Of a stretch of DNA of 64,000 nt, positions 17,400 to 24,787 are shown piece after piece. Source of the DNA: CAZOWW01 sp964583765 (lineage in GTDB: Bacteria; Actinomycetota; Actinomycetes; Actinomycetales; Kineosporiaceae); NCBI GenBank assembly GCA_964583765.1, contig CAZOWW010000014.1:1-64000 (forward strand). Direction: 5' to 3'. Position 1 is the stretch's first letter. Every line of letters begins with the position of its first letter. A model generated the notes under the pieces. The model was not told the DNA's origin, did not search any database, and saw only the letters and a program-made list of their open reading frames with translations. The position numbers and the translations under genes were made by a program.

Positions 17400-18399
17400 G
17401 TCGGCTGGGCGACTGGCGTGCGGTCATCGCGGGATCGCGCTCGACCACGTCCCCCAGCACCGCGTCGACGCGGGCGACGAGGTCGGCGTCGAGCTGGACC
17501 CCGGAGGCCGTGACATTGCTGCGCACCTGCTCCGGGCGGGAGGCGCCGATGATGGCGGACGCCACGTTGTCGTTCTGCAGCACCCAGGCCAGGGCAAGGG
17601 TGGTCAGGGAGATCCCGGCCTCGTCGGCGAGCTTCCCGAGATCCTGTACCCGTGCCAGGACCTCCTCACGCAGCAGGCCCTGGATGAAGCGCGCGCCGCT
17701 GCGCTCGTCGGTCGCGCGCGAGCCCGCGGGCGGCGGCTGCCCCGGCAGGTACTTGCCCGTGAGCACGCCCTGGGCCAGCGGCGACCAGACGATCTGGGAG
17801 AGACCCAGCTCGCGGCAGGTCGGGACGACCTCCTCCTCGATCACCCGCCAGAGCAGCGAGTACTGCGGCTGGCTGGAGATCAACGGCACGTGGAGCTCGC
17901 GGGCCAGCGCGGCGGCCTCGCGGATCTGGGCCGCGGTCCACTCGCTGACGCCGATGTAGAGGGCCTTGCCGGAACGGACGACGTCGGCGAAGGCGAGCAT
18001 CGTCTCCTCGAGCGGCGTCTCGGCGTCGTAGCGGTGCGCCTGGTAGAGGTCGACGTAGTCGGTGCGCAGGCGCCGCAGGGAGCCGTCGATCGACTCGAGG
18101 ATGTGCTTGCGGGACAGTCCGCAGTCGTTGGGGCCTCCGGGACCTGTGGGCCAGTAGACCTTGGTGAAGATCTCCAGGCTCTCCCGTCGTTGACCCGCCA
18201 GGGCCTCGCCCAGCACCGTCTCCGCGGCGGTGTTGGCGTAGACGTCGGCGGTGTCGAACGAGGTGATGCCCACGTCCAGGGCTGCCTGCACGCAGGTGGT
18301 GGCCACGTCGTTCTCCACCTGGGAACCGTGCGTGATCCAGTTGCCGTACGTGAACTCACTGATCTTGAGGCCGCTGCGGCCGAGATACCGGTGCTTCAT
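17389..18399 (-). CDS. Aldo/keto reductase, voltage-gated potassium channel beta-subunit-like
   Basis: 336-residue NADPH-dependent aldo/keto reductase. The TIM-barrel motifs are visible: FDTADVYANTAAETVLGEAL (catalytic Asp/Tyr region), the lysine in EIFTKVYWP, the His in DLYQAHRYD and IVWSPLAQGVLTGKY. The sequence type is that of YghZ/Kv-beta proteins, which reduce aldehydes such as methylglyoxal. The true substrate is not deducible. The ATG at 18399 has TAGGGT six bases upstream, so the message is probably leaderless. Confidence 0.93.
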   Translation of the reverse strand: MKHRYLGRSGLKISEFTYGNWITHGSQVENDVATTCVQAALDVGITSFDTADVYANTAAETVLGEALAGQRRESLEIFTKVYWPTGPGGPNDCGLSRKHILESIDGSLRRLRTDYVDLYQAHRYDAETPLEETMLAFADVVRSGKALYIGVSEWTAAQIREAAALARELHVPLISSQPQYSLLWRVIEEEVVPTCRELGLSQIVWSPLAQGVLTGKYLPGQPPPAGSRATDERSGARFIQGLLREEVLARVQDLGKLADEAGISLTTLALAWVLQNDNVASAIIGASRPEQVRSNVTASGVQLDADLVARVDAVLGDVVERDPAMTARQSPSRRPC

Positions 18400-18405
18400 G
18401 TCTCG

Positions 18406-18411
18406 ACCCTA
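18406..18411 (-). promoter_or_regulatory. -10 element (TAGGGT), leaderless arrangement
   Basis: TAGGGT on the minus strand, six bases before the ATG at 18399 of the aldo/keto reductase. Confidence 0.6.
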
Positions 18412-18453
18412 GGACAGAGGCTCAGGCCCGCCGGGCACCCCTCTCCGGGGCCG

Positions 18454-18574
18454 GTCGCACCGGTGTCGGGTGTGTCGCACCGGTTTCCGGCAGAGCGTCC
18501 CTCGTCCGATGGGGCGAACCGGTGTCCGGGAGGGGCGAACCGGTATCGGAAGGGGCGAACCGGTGCCCGGGAAG
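18454..18574. repeat. About 20-bp degenerate tandem repeat with CGNACCGGT core
   Basis: Copies of a CGCACCGGT or CGAACCGGT core occur at 18454, 18474, 18512, 18533 and 18553, that is at about 20-base spacing with one copy missing. The three last copies carry GGGCGAACCGGT. The array fills the gap between the aldo/keto reductase promoter and the DUF3043 stop codon. Confidence 0.75.
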
Positions 18575-18583
18575 AGGCCCGGG

Positions 18584-19222
18584 TCAGCGGGCGAGCTCGC
18601 CGCGCTTGACCCTCGCCCGGGGCAGGCGGGAACGACGCAGCTGCAGCGCACGCAACATGCCGTAGGCGCCGGCTCCGGGCGCGCCGGTGGCGTTCGGCCG
18701 GAACTTGTCCTGCACGAGACGGGTGATCCGGCGGCGCAGGAGCACCGAGTCGGTGATCACCGCGATGATGAAGGCGTAGAGCAGCAGCGTGCTGAGCCCC
18801 TGGATCAGCGGGGCGCCGGTGATCGACATGAGCAGCAGGAAGAGCGCCACCGGCATCATGTACTCGCCCAGGGACCGGCGGGAGTCGACGTAGTCGCGCA
18901 CCCAGGCACGCACCTCGCCCTGGTCGCGCGCGGGCAGGTTGCTCCCGTCGCCGGAGGCGAGCGCCACCCGCTGCTTGCGCGCCTGCGCGGACTTCTCCGC
19001 CTTCAGCTCGCGGCGAGCGGCCTTGCGCTCCTCGCGCGTGGCCGCCTTGGCGAGCCGGATCTGGGCCGCGCTGCGGGCACTGGCCCCGACGATGGGGGTG
19101 CGGTTGCGTTGTTCCTGCTCACGCCGGCGAGGCGTGGCACGTCCCTTCCCCGATTCCTTGACCTGGGGGGAGGCAACCTCGACTGCGGGCTGTGACTGCT
19201 GGGGCCTGGTCCGTCCGAACAC
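18584..19222 (-). CDS. DUF3043 membrane protein
   Basis: 212 residues. A basic, charged N-terminal half (REERKAARRELKAEKSAQA, probably coiled coil) precedes the conserved RDYVDSRRSLGEYMMPVALF and two hydrophobic helices (residues about 130-175), then a basic tail. This matches the actinobacterial DUF3043 family of unknown role. GTG at 19222 is preferred over ATG 19255 because TACCCT lies exactly six bases before it and family members begin with a similar FGR motif. Confidence 0.88.
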   Translation of the reverse strand: MFGRTRPQQSQPAVEVASPQVKESGKGRATPRRREQEQRNRTPIVGASARSAAQIRLAKAATREERKAARRELKAEKSAQARKQRVALASGDGSNLPARDQGEVRAWVRDYVDSRRSLGEYMMPVALFLLLMSITGAPLIQGLSTLLLYAFIIAVITDSVLLRRRITRLVQDKFRPNATGAPGAGAYGMLRALQLRRSRLPRARVKRGELAR

Positions 19223-19228
19223 GGGTCC

Positions 19229-19234
19229 AGGGTA
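19229..19234 (-). promoter_or_regulatory. -10 element (TACCCT), leaderless arrangement
   Basis: TACCCT on the minus strand, six bases before GTG 19222; it decides the start of the DUF3043 gene. Confidence 0.65.
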
Positions 19235-19351
19235 CGGGGTGGACGCTCTGCCCATGTGCGGACCCGTCCACCGCCTCACCCCGACGGCGGTACCGCCCCT
19301 GCGGAGGGCGGTTCCGGGCCGTGGTCCGGCAGAGACCCGGTCGCGGAGCCC

Positions 19352-21877
19352 TCACTCGTCGTCGCTGTCGCCGTCCGTCGGATCGTCCTGGCTCCCGGTC
19401 GCCGCCTCGGGGGCGCGCCGTCCCACCGGGCCGCCGACGGCGTGCACGTGCCGGGACAGCGGCGTCCCCGACCCGTCGCGCCGTCCGGGGGAGGTGGGCA
19501 GCACCGCGGCGGTGCCCTGCTGGGTGGCGGCACGTGCGGGTCCGTCGCCCGCCCAGGCCAGCAGCAGACTGTCCTCCCCCCGCAGGAACCGGTGGCACCG
19601 CACGCCGCCGGTGGCCCGGCCCTTGGGCGGGTACTCCTGGTACGGAGTGATCTTCGCGGTGCCGGTCTGGGTGCCCGGCAGCGCGTCCGAGGCCCCGGCC
19701 ACGGTCACCACCACGGCATCCTGGTGCGGCAGCACGGCACCGAAGAACAGGACCCGTGCCCCCCGGGACAGGCTCACGCCCGACATGCCCCCGGCGGGCC
19801 GGCCCTGGGGACGGACCTTCTGCACGGGGAACCGGAGCAGTTGGGCGTCGCTGGTGATGAAGACCAGATCGGCCTGCGGGGAGTCGAGCTCGATGGCCCG
19901 GATCACGCGGTCCCCGTCCCGCAGGCCGATGATCTCCCAGGAGTCCTTGTTGAGCGGGTAGTCGGCGGCCACCCGCTTGACCACGCCCTGCGCGGTGCCC
20001 AGCGCGATCCCGAGCGAGTCCGGGCGCAGGGAGGTGAGGCCGACCAGGGTCTCGCCCTTCTCCAGGGTGAGGAACTCGGTGGCCGGCACCCCGCCGGACA
20101 GCGACGGGGCGGTGGACGTCGGCGGCAGGGTGGGCAGGTCCACGACCGGCAGCCGCACCATGCGGCCGAGGGAGGTGACCGCCGCGACCTCCCCGCGGGC
20201 GGTCGAGGACACCGCGGTGGCGATCACGTCGTGTGCCGCCCGGGACCCACCCGCGCCGTCCGGCAGCGGCTCGGTGGTCGTCGTCCGGGCGAGCAGCCCG
20301 GTCGTCGAGAGCAGCACCCAGCACGGGTCGTCGGCGACCTCCAGCGGGGTGGACTTGGCCGCGGTGACCGCGACCCCGGCCGACTCCAGCAGGACGGTCC
20401 GGCGGGGAGTGCCGTACCGGGTGGCGACCTGCTCGAGCTCCTCCGAGACGACCCGGCGCAACAGGGCGTCGTCCTCCAGGATCGCGCTGAGCTCGGCGAT
20501 CTCCTTGCGCAGCTGGGCCTGTTCGCGCTCCAGTTCCAGCCGGGAGTAGCGGGTGAGGCGGCGCAGCGGCATCTCGAGGATGTAGTCCGTCTGGACCGGG
20601 GTCAGGTCGAACACCGAGATCAGGCGGGCGCGGGCGGCGGCCGTGTCCTCGCTGCTGCGGATGACGGCGATGACCTCGTCGATGTCGAGGATCGCCACCA
20701 GCAGGCCGTCGACCAGGTGCAACCGGTCGGCACGCTTGCGGCGCCGGAAGTCGGTGCGCCGCCGGACGACGCCGAGCCGGTGGTCGACGTAGACGGTGAG
20801 CAGTTCGCGCAGGCCCAGCGTGCGGGGCTGGCCCTCGACCAGGGCGACGTTGTTGATCCCGAAGGTGTCCTCCATCGGGGTCAGCCGGTACAGCTGCTCG
20901 AGCACGGCCTCGGCGTTGAACCCGGCCTTCAGCTCGATCACCAGGCGCAGGCCGTTCGTGCGGTCGGTCAGGTCGGTCAGGTCGCTGATCCCCTGGAGCC
21001 GCTTGGCCTGCACGAGCTCCTTGATCCGCTCGATGACCTTCTCGGGGCCGATCCCCGGGGGCAGTTCGGTGACCACGATGCCCTGGCGGCGTGGGGTGAC
21101 GTTCTCGATGCGGATCGTGGCGCGGGTGCGGAAGGTGCCGCGGCCGGTCGCGTAGGCGTCGCGGATGCCGTCCAGGCCCACGATCCGGCCACCGGTGGGC
21201 AGATCCGGCCCGGGCACGAAGCGCAGCAGGTCGTCGAGGGTCGCGTCCGGGTGCGCGATGAGGTGCCGCGCGGCCCCGATGACCTCGACGAGGTTGTGCG
21301 GGGGCATGTTCGTCGCCATGCCCACGGCGATCCCGCTCGCTCCGTTGACCAGCAGGTTCGGGAACGCCGCCGGCAGCACCTCGGGCTGGGTCTGGGACGA
21401 GTCGTAGTTCGGGACGAACTCGACCGTGTCCTCGTCGAGACCGTCGGTCATGAGCAGAGCGGTGGCGGCCAGGCGCGCCTCGGTGTACCGGGCGGCGGCG
21501 GGCCCGTCGTCCAGCGAGCCGAAGTTGCCGTGCCCGTCCACGAGCGGCACCCGCAGCGTGAACGGCTGCGCCATCCGCACCAGCGTGTCGTAGATCGCGG
21601 CATCGCCGTGCGGGTGCAGCCGGCCCATGACCTCGCCGACCACGCGGGCGGACTTCACGTGCGCACGTTCCGGGCGCAGGCCCATCTCGGCCATCTGGAA
21701 CAGGATCCGGCGCTGCACCGGCTTTAGTCCGTCGCGGGCGTCGGGCAGGGCGCGCGAGTAGATGACCGAGTACGCGTACTCCAGGAACGCGCCCTGCATC
21801 TCCTGGGCGACGTCGATGTCGACGATCCGCTCGGTGAAGTCCTCGGGCGGGGGAGGCGTCGACGTGCGGCGGGCCAT
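19352..21877 (-). CDS. parC: DNA topoisomerase IV subunit A (ParC type)
   Basis: 841-residue type IIA topoisomerase A subunit. The breakage-reunion domain has the quinolone region HPHGDAAIYDTLVRMAQPF and the DNA-linking Tyr131 in AAARYTEARL. A coiled-coil tower follows (YSRLELEREQAQLRKEIAEL), then a beta-pinwheel C-terminus without the QRRGGKG GyrA box, which favours ParC over GyrA. It decatenates daughter chromosomes with ParE, which is not in the window. Ala93 occupies the place of E. coli GyrA Ser83. ATG 21877 has GAGGAG nine bases upstream. The last about 50 residues are disordered and acidic. Confidence 0.92.
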   Translation of the reverse strand: MARRTSTPPPPEDFTERIVDIDVAQEMQGAFLEYAYSVIYSRALPDARDGLKPVQRRILFQMAEMGLRPERAHVKSARVVGEVMGRLHPHGDAAIYDTLVRMAQPFTLRVPLVDGHGNFGSLDDGPAAARYTEARLAATALLMTDGLDEDTVEFVPNYDSSQTQPEVLPAAFPNLLVNGASGIAVGMATNMPPHNLVEVIGAARHLIAHPDATLDDLLRFVPGPDLPTGGRIVGLDGIRDAYATGRGTFRTRATIRIENVTPRRQGIVVTELPPGIGPEKVIERIKELVQAKRLQGISDLTDLTDRTNGLRLVIELKAGFNAEAVLEQLYRLTPMEDTFGINNVALVEGQPRTLGLRELLTVYVDHRLGVVRRRTDFRRRKRADRLHLVDGLLVAILDIDEVIAVIRSSEDTAAARARLISVFDLTPVQTDYILEMPLRRLTRYSRLELEREQAQLRKEIAELSAILEDDALLRRVVSEELEQVATRYGTPRRTVLLESAGVAVTAAKSTPLEVADDPCWVLLSTTGLLARTTTTEPLPDGAGGSRAAHDVIATAVSSTARGEVAAVTSLGRMVRLPVVDLPTLPPTSTAPSLSGGVPATEFLTLEKGETLVGLTSLRPDSLGIALGTAQGVVKRVAADYPLNKDSWEIIGLRDGDRVIRAIELDSPQADLVFITSDAQLLRFPVQKVRPQGRPAGGMSGVSLSRGARVLFFGAVLPHQDAVVVTVAGASDALPGTQTGTAKITPYQEYPPKGRATGGVRCHRFLRGEDSLLLAWAGDGPARAATQQGTAAVLPTSPGRRDGSGTPLSRHVHAVGGPVGRRAPEAATGSQDDPTDGDSDDE

Positions 21878-22045
21878 GCGGTTCAACTCCTCGGGGGACG
21901 ACGTGAGCCGGCGTGCCGGTGCCGGCCCGGCGCGCGCTCGCATTCTCCCCCGGGGCCCGGTCGCGCTCGGCAGCGGCTCACCCGCGTGTCGATCCCCACT
22001 GCCGTGAGCTCCGCCGGAGATCGCCGCCGGCGGGTGCGGGCCGGT

Positions 22046-22666
22046 TCACGACGAGGTCCAGCCCTGCCCGAAGCGACCGGCGTGCACCACCTCGGGAAGC
22101 GGACGGCATCCGCGGCGCAGCGAGGGGGAGCGGTGGTCCGCGGCGGGATGGCCCACCGAGACCACCCCGACGAGGCGCCGGTCCCCGGGCACCCCGAAGG
22201 CCTCGCGTACCGCGTCGTGCCGGGTGGCCGGAACCCCGAAGAAGCAGCCGCCCAGTCCCTCGTCGACCGCCCCGAGCAACAGGAGCAGCGCGGCCATGCC
22301 GGTGTCGACGTCCCAGTAGGGGACCGGCCAGCGGCTCGGGTCGCGGTCGGTCCAGCCCTTGTCCGGTTCCGCGTACCGGTCGAGGTACCGCCCCGGCTCG
22401 CTCAGGCACAGCACCAGGACCGGGGCCGTGCGCATCCCGGTGAGCCAGCGGTCCGGGGGGCCCGGGCGGTCGGCCGCCGCCGTCCAGAACGCGTCCCGGT
22501 CCGCCGGGCGCTCGAGGACCAGGAAGTCCCAGCCCTGGCTGAATCCCGCCGACGGTGCCCGCACCGCCGCTGCCAGCAGCCGCTGGAGCACCTCTGCCGG
22601 TACGGGACGGTCGGGATCGTAGGCGCGCACCATGCGGCGGGCGTGCACCACCTGGGAGTACTCCAC
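22046..22666 (-). CDS. Nitroreductase family flavoprotein
   Basis: 206-residue FMN-dependent nitroreductase-fold protein. The N-terminal VVHARRMVRAYDPDRPVP is the usual FMN phosphate-binding segment; PSAGFSQGWDFLVL and GLGGCFFGVPATRHDAVREA match the family core. Substrates are unknown. The GTG at 22666 is set by CAGGCT six bases upstream. The gene follows the acyl-CoA synthetase on the same strand after 75 bases that hold two copies of a 25-base direct repeat. Confidence 0.9.
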   Translation of the reverse strand: MEYSQVVHARRMVRAYDPDRPVPAEVLQRLLAAAVRAPSAGFSQGWDFLVLERPADRDAFWTAAADRPGPPDRWLTGMRTAPVLVLCLSEPGRYLDRYAEPDKGWTDRDPSRWPVPYWDVDTGMAALLLLLGAVDEGLGGCFFGVPATRHDAVREAFGVPGDRRLVGVVSVGHPAADHRSPSLRRGCRPLPEVVHAGRFGQGWTSS

Positions 22667-22672
22667 GGGCCC

Positions 22673-22678
22673 AGCCTG
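22673..22678 (-). promoter_or_regulatory. -10 element (CAGGCT), leaderless arrangement
   Basis: CAGGCT on the minus strand, six bases before GTG 22666 of the nitroreductase gene. Confidence 0.5.
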
Positions 22679-22727
22679 GCAGGCACCGCCGTCCTCAGGA
22701 CCGGCAGGCACCGCCGTCCTGAGGACA
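22678..22727. repeat. 25-bp direct repeat between acyl-CoA synthetase and nitroreductase
   Basis: 22678-22702 and 22703-22727 are identical except for about two bases (core GGCAGGCACCGCCGTCCT). A third, shorter relative extends to the acyl-CoA synthetase stop codon at 22742, whose TGA lies in the related string GTCCTGAGG. CCTCAGG elements inside the units can pair with one another. Confidence 0.75.
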
Positions 22728-22741
22728 GGGAGCACCTGACC

Positions 22742-24532
22742 TCAGGACAGGACGTCCGTGAGGTCCTCCTCCCAGAACTCGTACCGGGCCCGCGGCACGG
22801 GCGCCCCGGGGACCGAGTGTCGGGAGGCCTCCAGTTCGCGCAGGTCGACCCGCCGGATCTTCCCGGAGGTCGTCTTGGGCAGGGCGAGGAACTCGATCCG
22901 CCGGATGCGCTGGTAGCGGGGCAGCCGGGACCGTGCGTGACGCAGCACGGCGGCGGCGGTGTCCTCGTCGGGCTCCCAGCCGTCGTTCAGTGCGACGAAG
23001 ACCTTCGGCACGGCCAGTCGTACCGGGTCGGGGGAGGGCACGACCGCCGCCTCGACCACGGCGGGGTGTTCCAGCACCACGCTCTCCAGCTCGAACGGGC
23101 TGATCCGGTAGTCGGACGCCTTGAAGATGTCGTCGGACCGGCCCACGTAGAGGTAGTACCCGTCCTCGTCCCGGGCCACGATGTCGCCGGTGTGGTGCAG
23201 GGCGCCGCCCGAGAACGGCGTGGCCCCCACCCCGTCCTGATAGCCGGTCATCAACCCGAGCGGAGCGCCCAGCTCGGCGTCGTCCAGACGCAGGCAGAGC
23301 TCGCCCTCCGCGCGCATCCCGGTCTGCTCCTGTCCCGAGGACGGGTCCACGATCACGGGCAGGTAGCCGGGCAGTGCCCGGCCCATGGATCCGGGGATGA
23401 CCCGCTGACCGGGGCAGTTGGCGATCTGTGCGGTGGTCTCGGTCTGCCCGTAGCCGTCCCGCAGCGTCACTCCCCAGGCCCGGCCCACCGCGTTGATGAT
23501 CTCGGGATTGAGGGGCTCCCCGGCGGAGACCACCTCGCGCAGGGGGATCCGTCCCCGGTAGGCGGCGAGGTTCATCTTGATCAGCATCCGCCAGACCGTC
23601 GGCGGTGCACAGAAGGTCGTGACCCCGCAGGCCGCCATCGTGTCCAGCAACGCCGCGGGGGAGAACCGGGGCTGGTTCACCACGAGCACCGTCGCCTCGG
23701 CGTTCCAGGGCGCGAAGACGTTGCTCCACGCGTGCTTGGCCCACCCCGGCGAGGAGATGTTGAGGTGTACGTCCCCGGGGCGCAGCCCGAGCCAGTACAT
23801 GGTGGACAGGTGCCCGATCGGGTACGAGGCGTGGGTGTGCTCGACGAGCTTGGGCACGGCCGTGGTGCCGGAGGTGAAGTACAGCAGCAGGCTGTCCCCG
23901 GCGCGGGTGTCCACGGCGGCCGACGTCCAGCGGGACTCCTCCTCGTCGTCCTCGTCCGGGGCCCCGAAGGTGAGCCAGCCCGGCACCGGGTCGCCCACGG
24001 CGATCCGGAGCGGTCGGGGGTCGAGTTCGGCGAAGACACCCGTGATGTCGGATCTGGCGATCACCTGGCTGATCGCGCCGCGTTCGAGCCGGTCGGCGAC
24101 CTCCCGGGCACCCAGCAGCGGGGTCGCGGGCACCACGACGGCGCCGAGCCGCATGCAGGCGAGCAGCGTCTCCCAGAGCTCCACCTGGTTGCCGAGCATC
24201 ATCAGCACCCGGTCGCCGGGGGACACGCCCCGCCCCTGCAGCCAGGTGGCCAGGCGACGGGAGCGCTCGGACAGCTCGGCGAAGGTGTACCGGGCGGACG
24301 TGCCGTCGCTCTCGACCAGCCACAGGGCGGTGCGCCGGCCGGTCACCGGGTCGGCGGCCAGGTGATCGAACCAGTCGCGGGCCCAGTTGAAGCGTCCGAG
24401 GCGCGGCCACCGGAACCGGTCCCACGCCTCGTCCTGATCGGCGCGCAGGTGCAGCAGGAGGTCTCGCGCCGCCCGGAACTCTGCGTGGGCGTCGGACTGC
24501 AGGGGAGCGGGCGCGGAATCGGGCCGAGACAT
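22742..24532 (-). CDS. AMP-forming acyl-CoA synthetase (acetyl/medium-chain type)
   Basis: 596-residue member of the ANL superfamily, converting a carboxylic acid, ATP and CoA to acyl-CoA, AMP and PPi. Motifs: P-loop-like YFTSGTTAVPKLVEHTH, DGYGQTETT, HTGD, VGRSDDIFK and the C-terminal catalytic KTTSGKIRR, whose Lys is the classical acetylation target. WNVFAPWN-type residues resemble the medium-chain/ACSM-like group, so acetate is not certain. Start ATG 24532 (AAGG eight bases upstream) is preferred; an ATG at 24577 is an alternative. It is divergent from a GNAT/acyl-CoA synthetase fusion that may control it. Confidence 0.9.
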   Translation of the reverse strand: MSRPDSAPAPLQSDAHAEFRAARDLLLHLRADQDEAWDRFRWPRLGRFNWARDWFDHLAADPVTGRRTALWLVESDGTSARYTFAELSERSRRLATWLQGRGVSPGDRVLMMLGNQVELWETLLACMRLGAVVVPATPLLGAREVADRLERGAISQVIARSDITGVFAELDPRPLRIAVGDPVPGWLTFGAPDEDDEEESRWTSAAVDTRAGDSLLLYFTSGTTAVPKLVEHTHASYPIGHLSTMYWLGLRPGDVHLNISSPGWAKHAWSNVFAPWNAEATVLVVNQPRFSPAALLDTMAACGVTTFCAPPTVWRMLIKMNLAAYRGRIPLREVVSAGEPLNPEIINAVGRAWGVTLRDGYGQTETTAQIANCPGQRVIPGSMGRALPGYLPVIVDPSSGQEQTGMRAEGELCLRLDDAELGAPLGLMTGYQDGVGATPFSGGALHHTGDIVARDEDGYYLYVGRSDDIFKASDYRISPFELESVVLEHPAVVEAAVVPSPDPVRLAVPKVFVALNDGWEPDEDTAAAVLRHARSRLPRYQRIRRIEFLALPKTTSGKIRRVDLRELEASRHSVPGAPVPRARYEFWEEDLTDVLS

Positions 24533-24775
24533 GGGGATGACCTTGGCATCGGCCCCCCACGCCACGCAACGCTCCATCGCCGTGAGGCGTACCGCAGTTG
24601 CGCAGAGCGATGGGCGACCACGGGCCGGGCTGGCAGCCTACCCCGAGTCGGACCCCTCATCCTTTTCTGTCGGATTGTCCGGTCCGCTTCGAGGGATCTG
24701 TTCTCGGAGCCTGTTCCCGGGGCCGGTCCGGGTCCCCGGCGAGCTCGGCGGGAACTTCGGTGCCGGCTGCCCGGA

Positions 24776-24781
24776 TAGCCT
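24776..24781 (+). promoter_or_regulatory. -10 element (TAGCCT), leaderless arrangement
   Basis: TAGCCT precedes GTG 24788 by exactly six bases. Confidence 0.65.
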
Positions 24782-24787
24782 GGTCGG

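Noticed and set aside
19352..21877. Annotation as gyrA
   Set aside because: The C-terminal domain lacks the GyrA box; ParC is the better call, though a full phylogeny would settle it.
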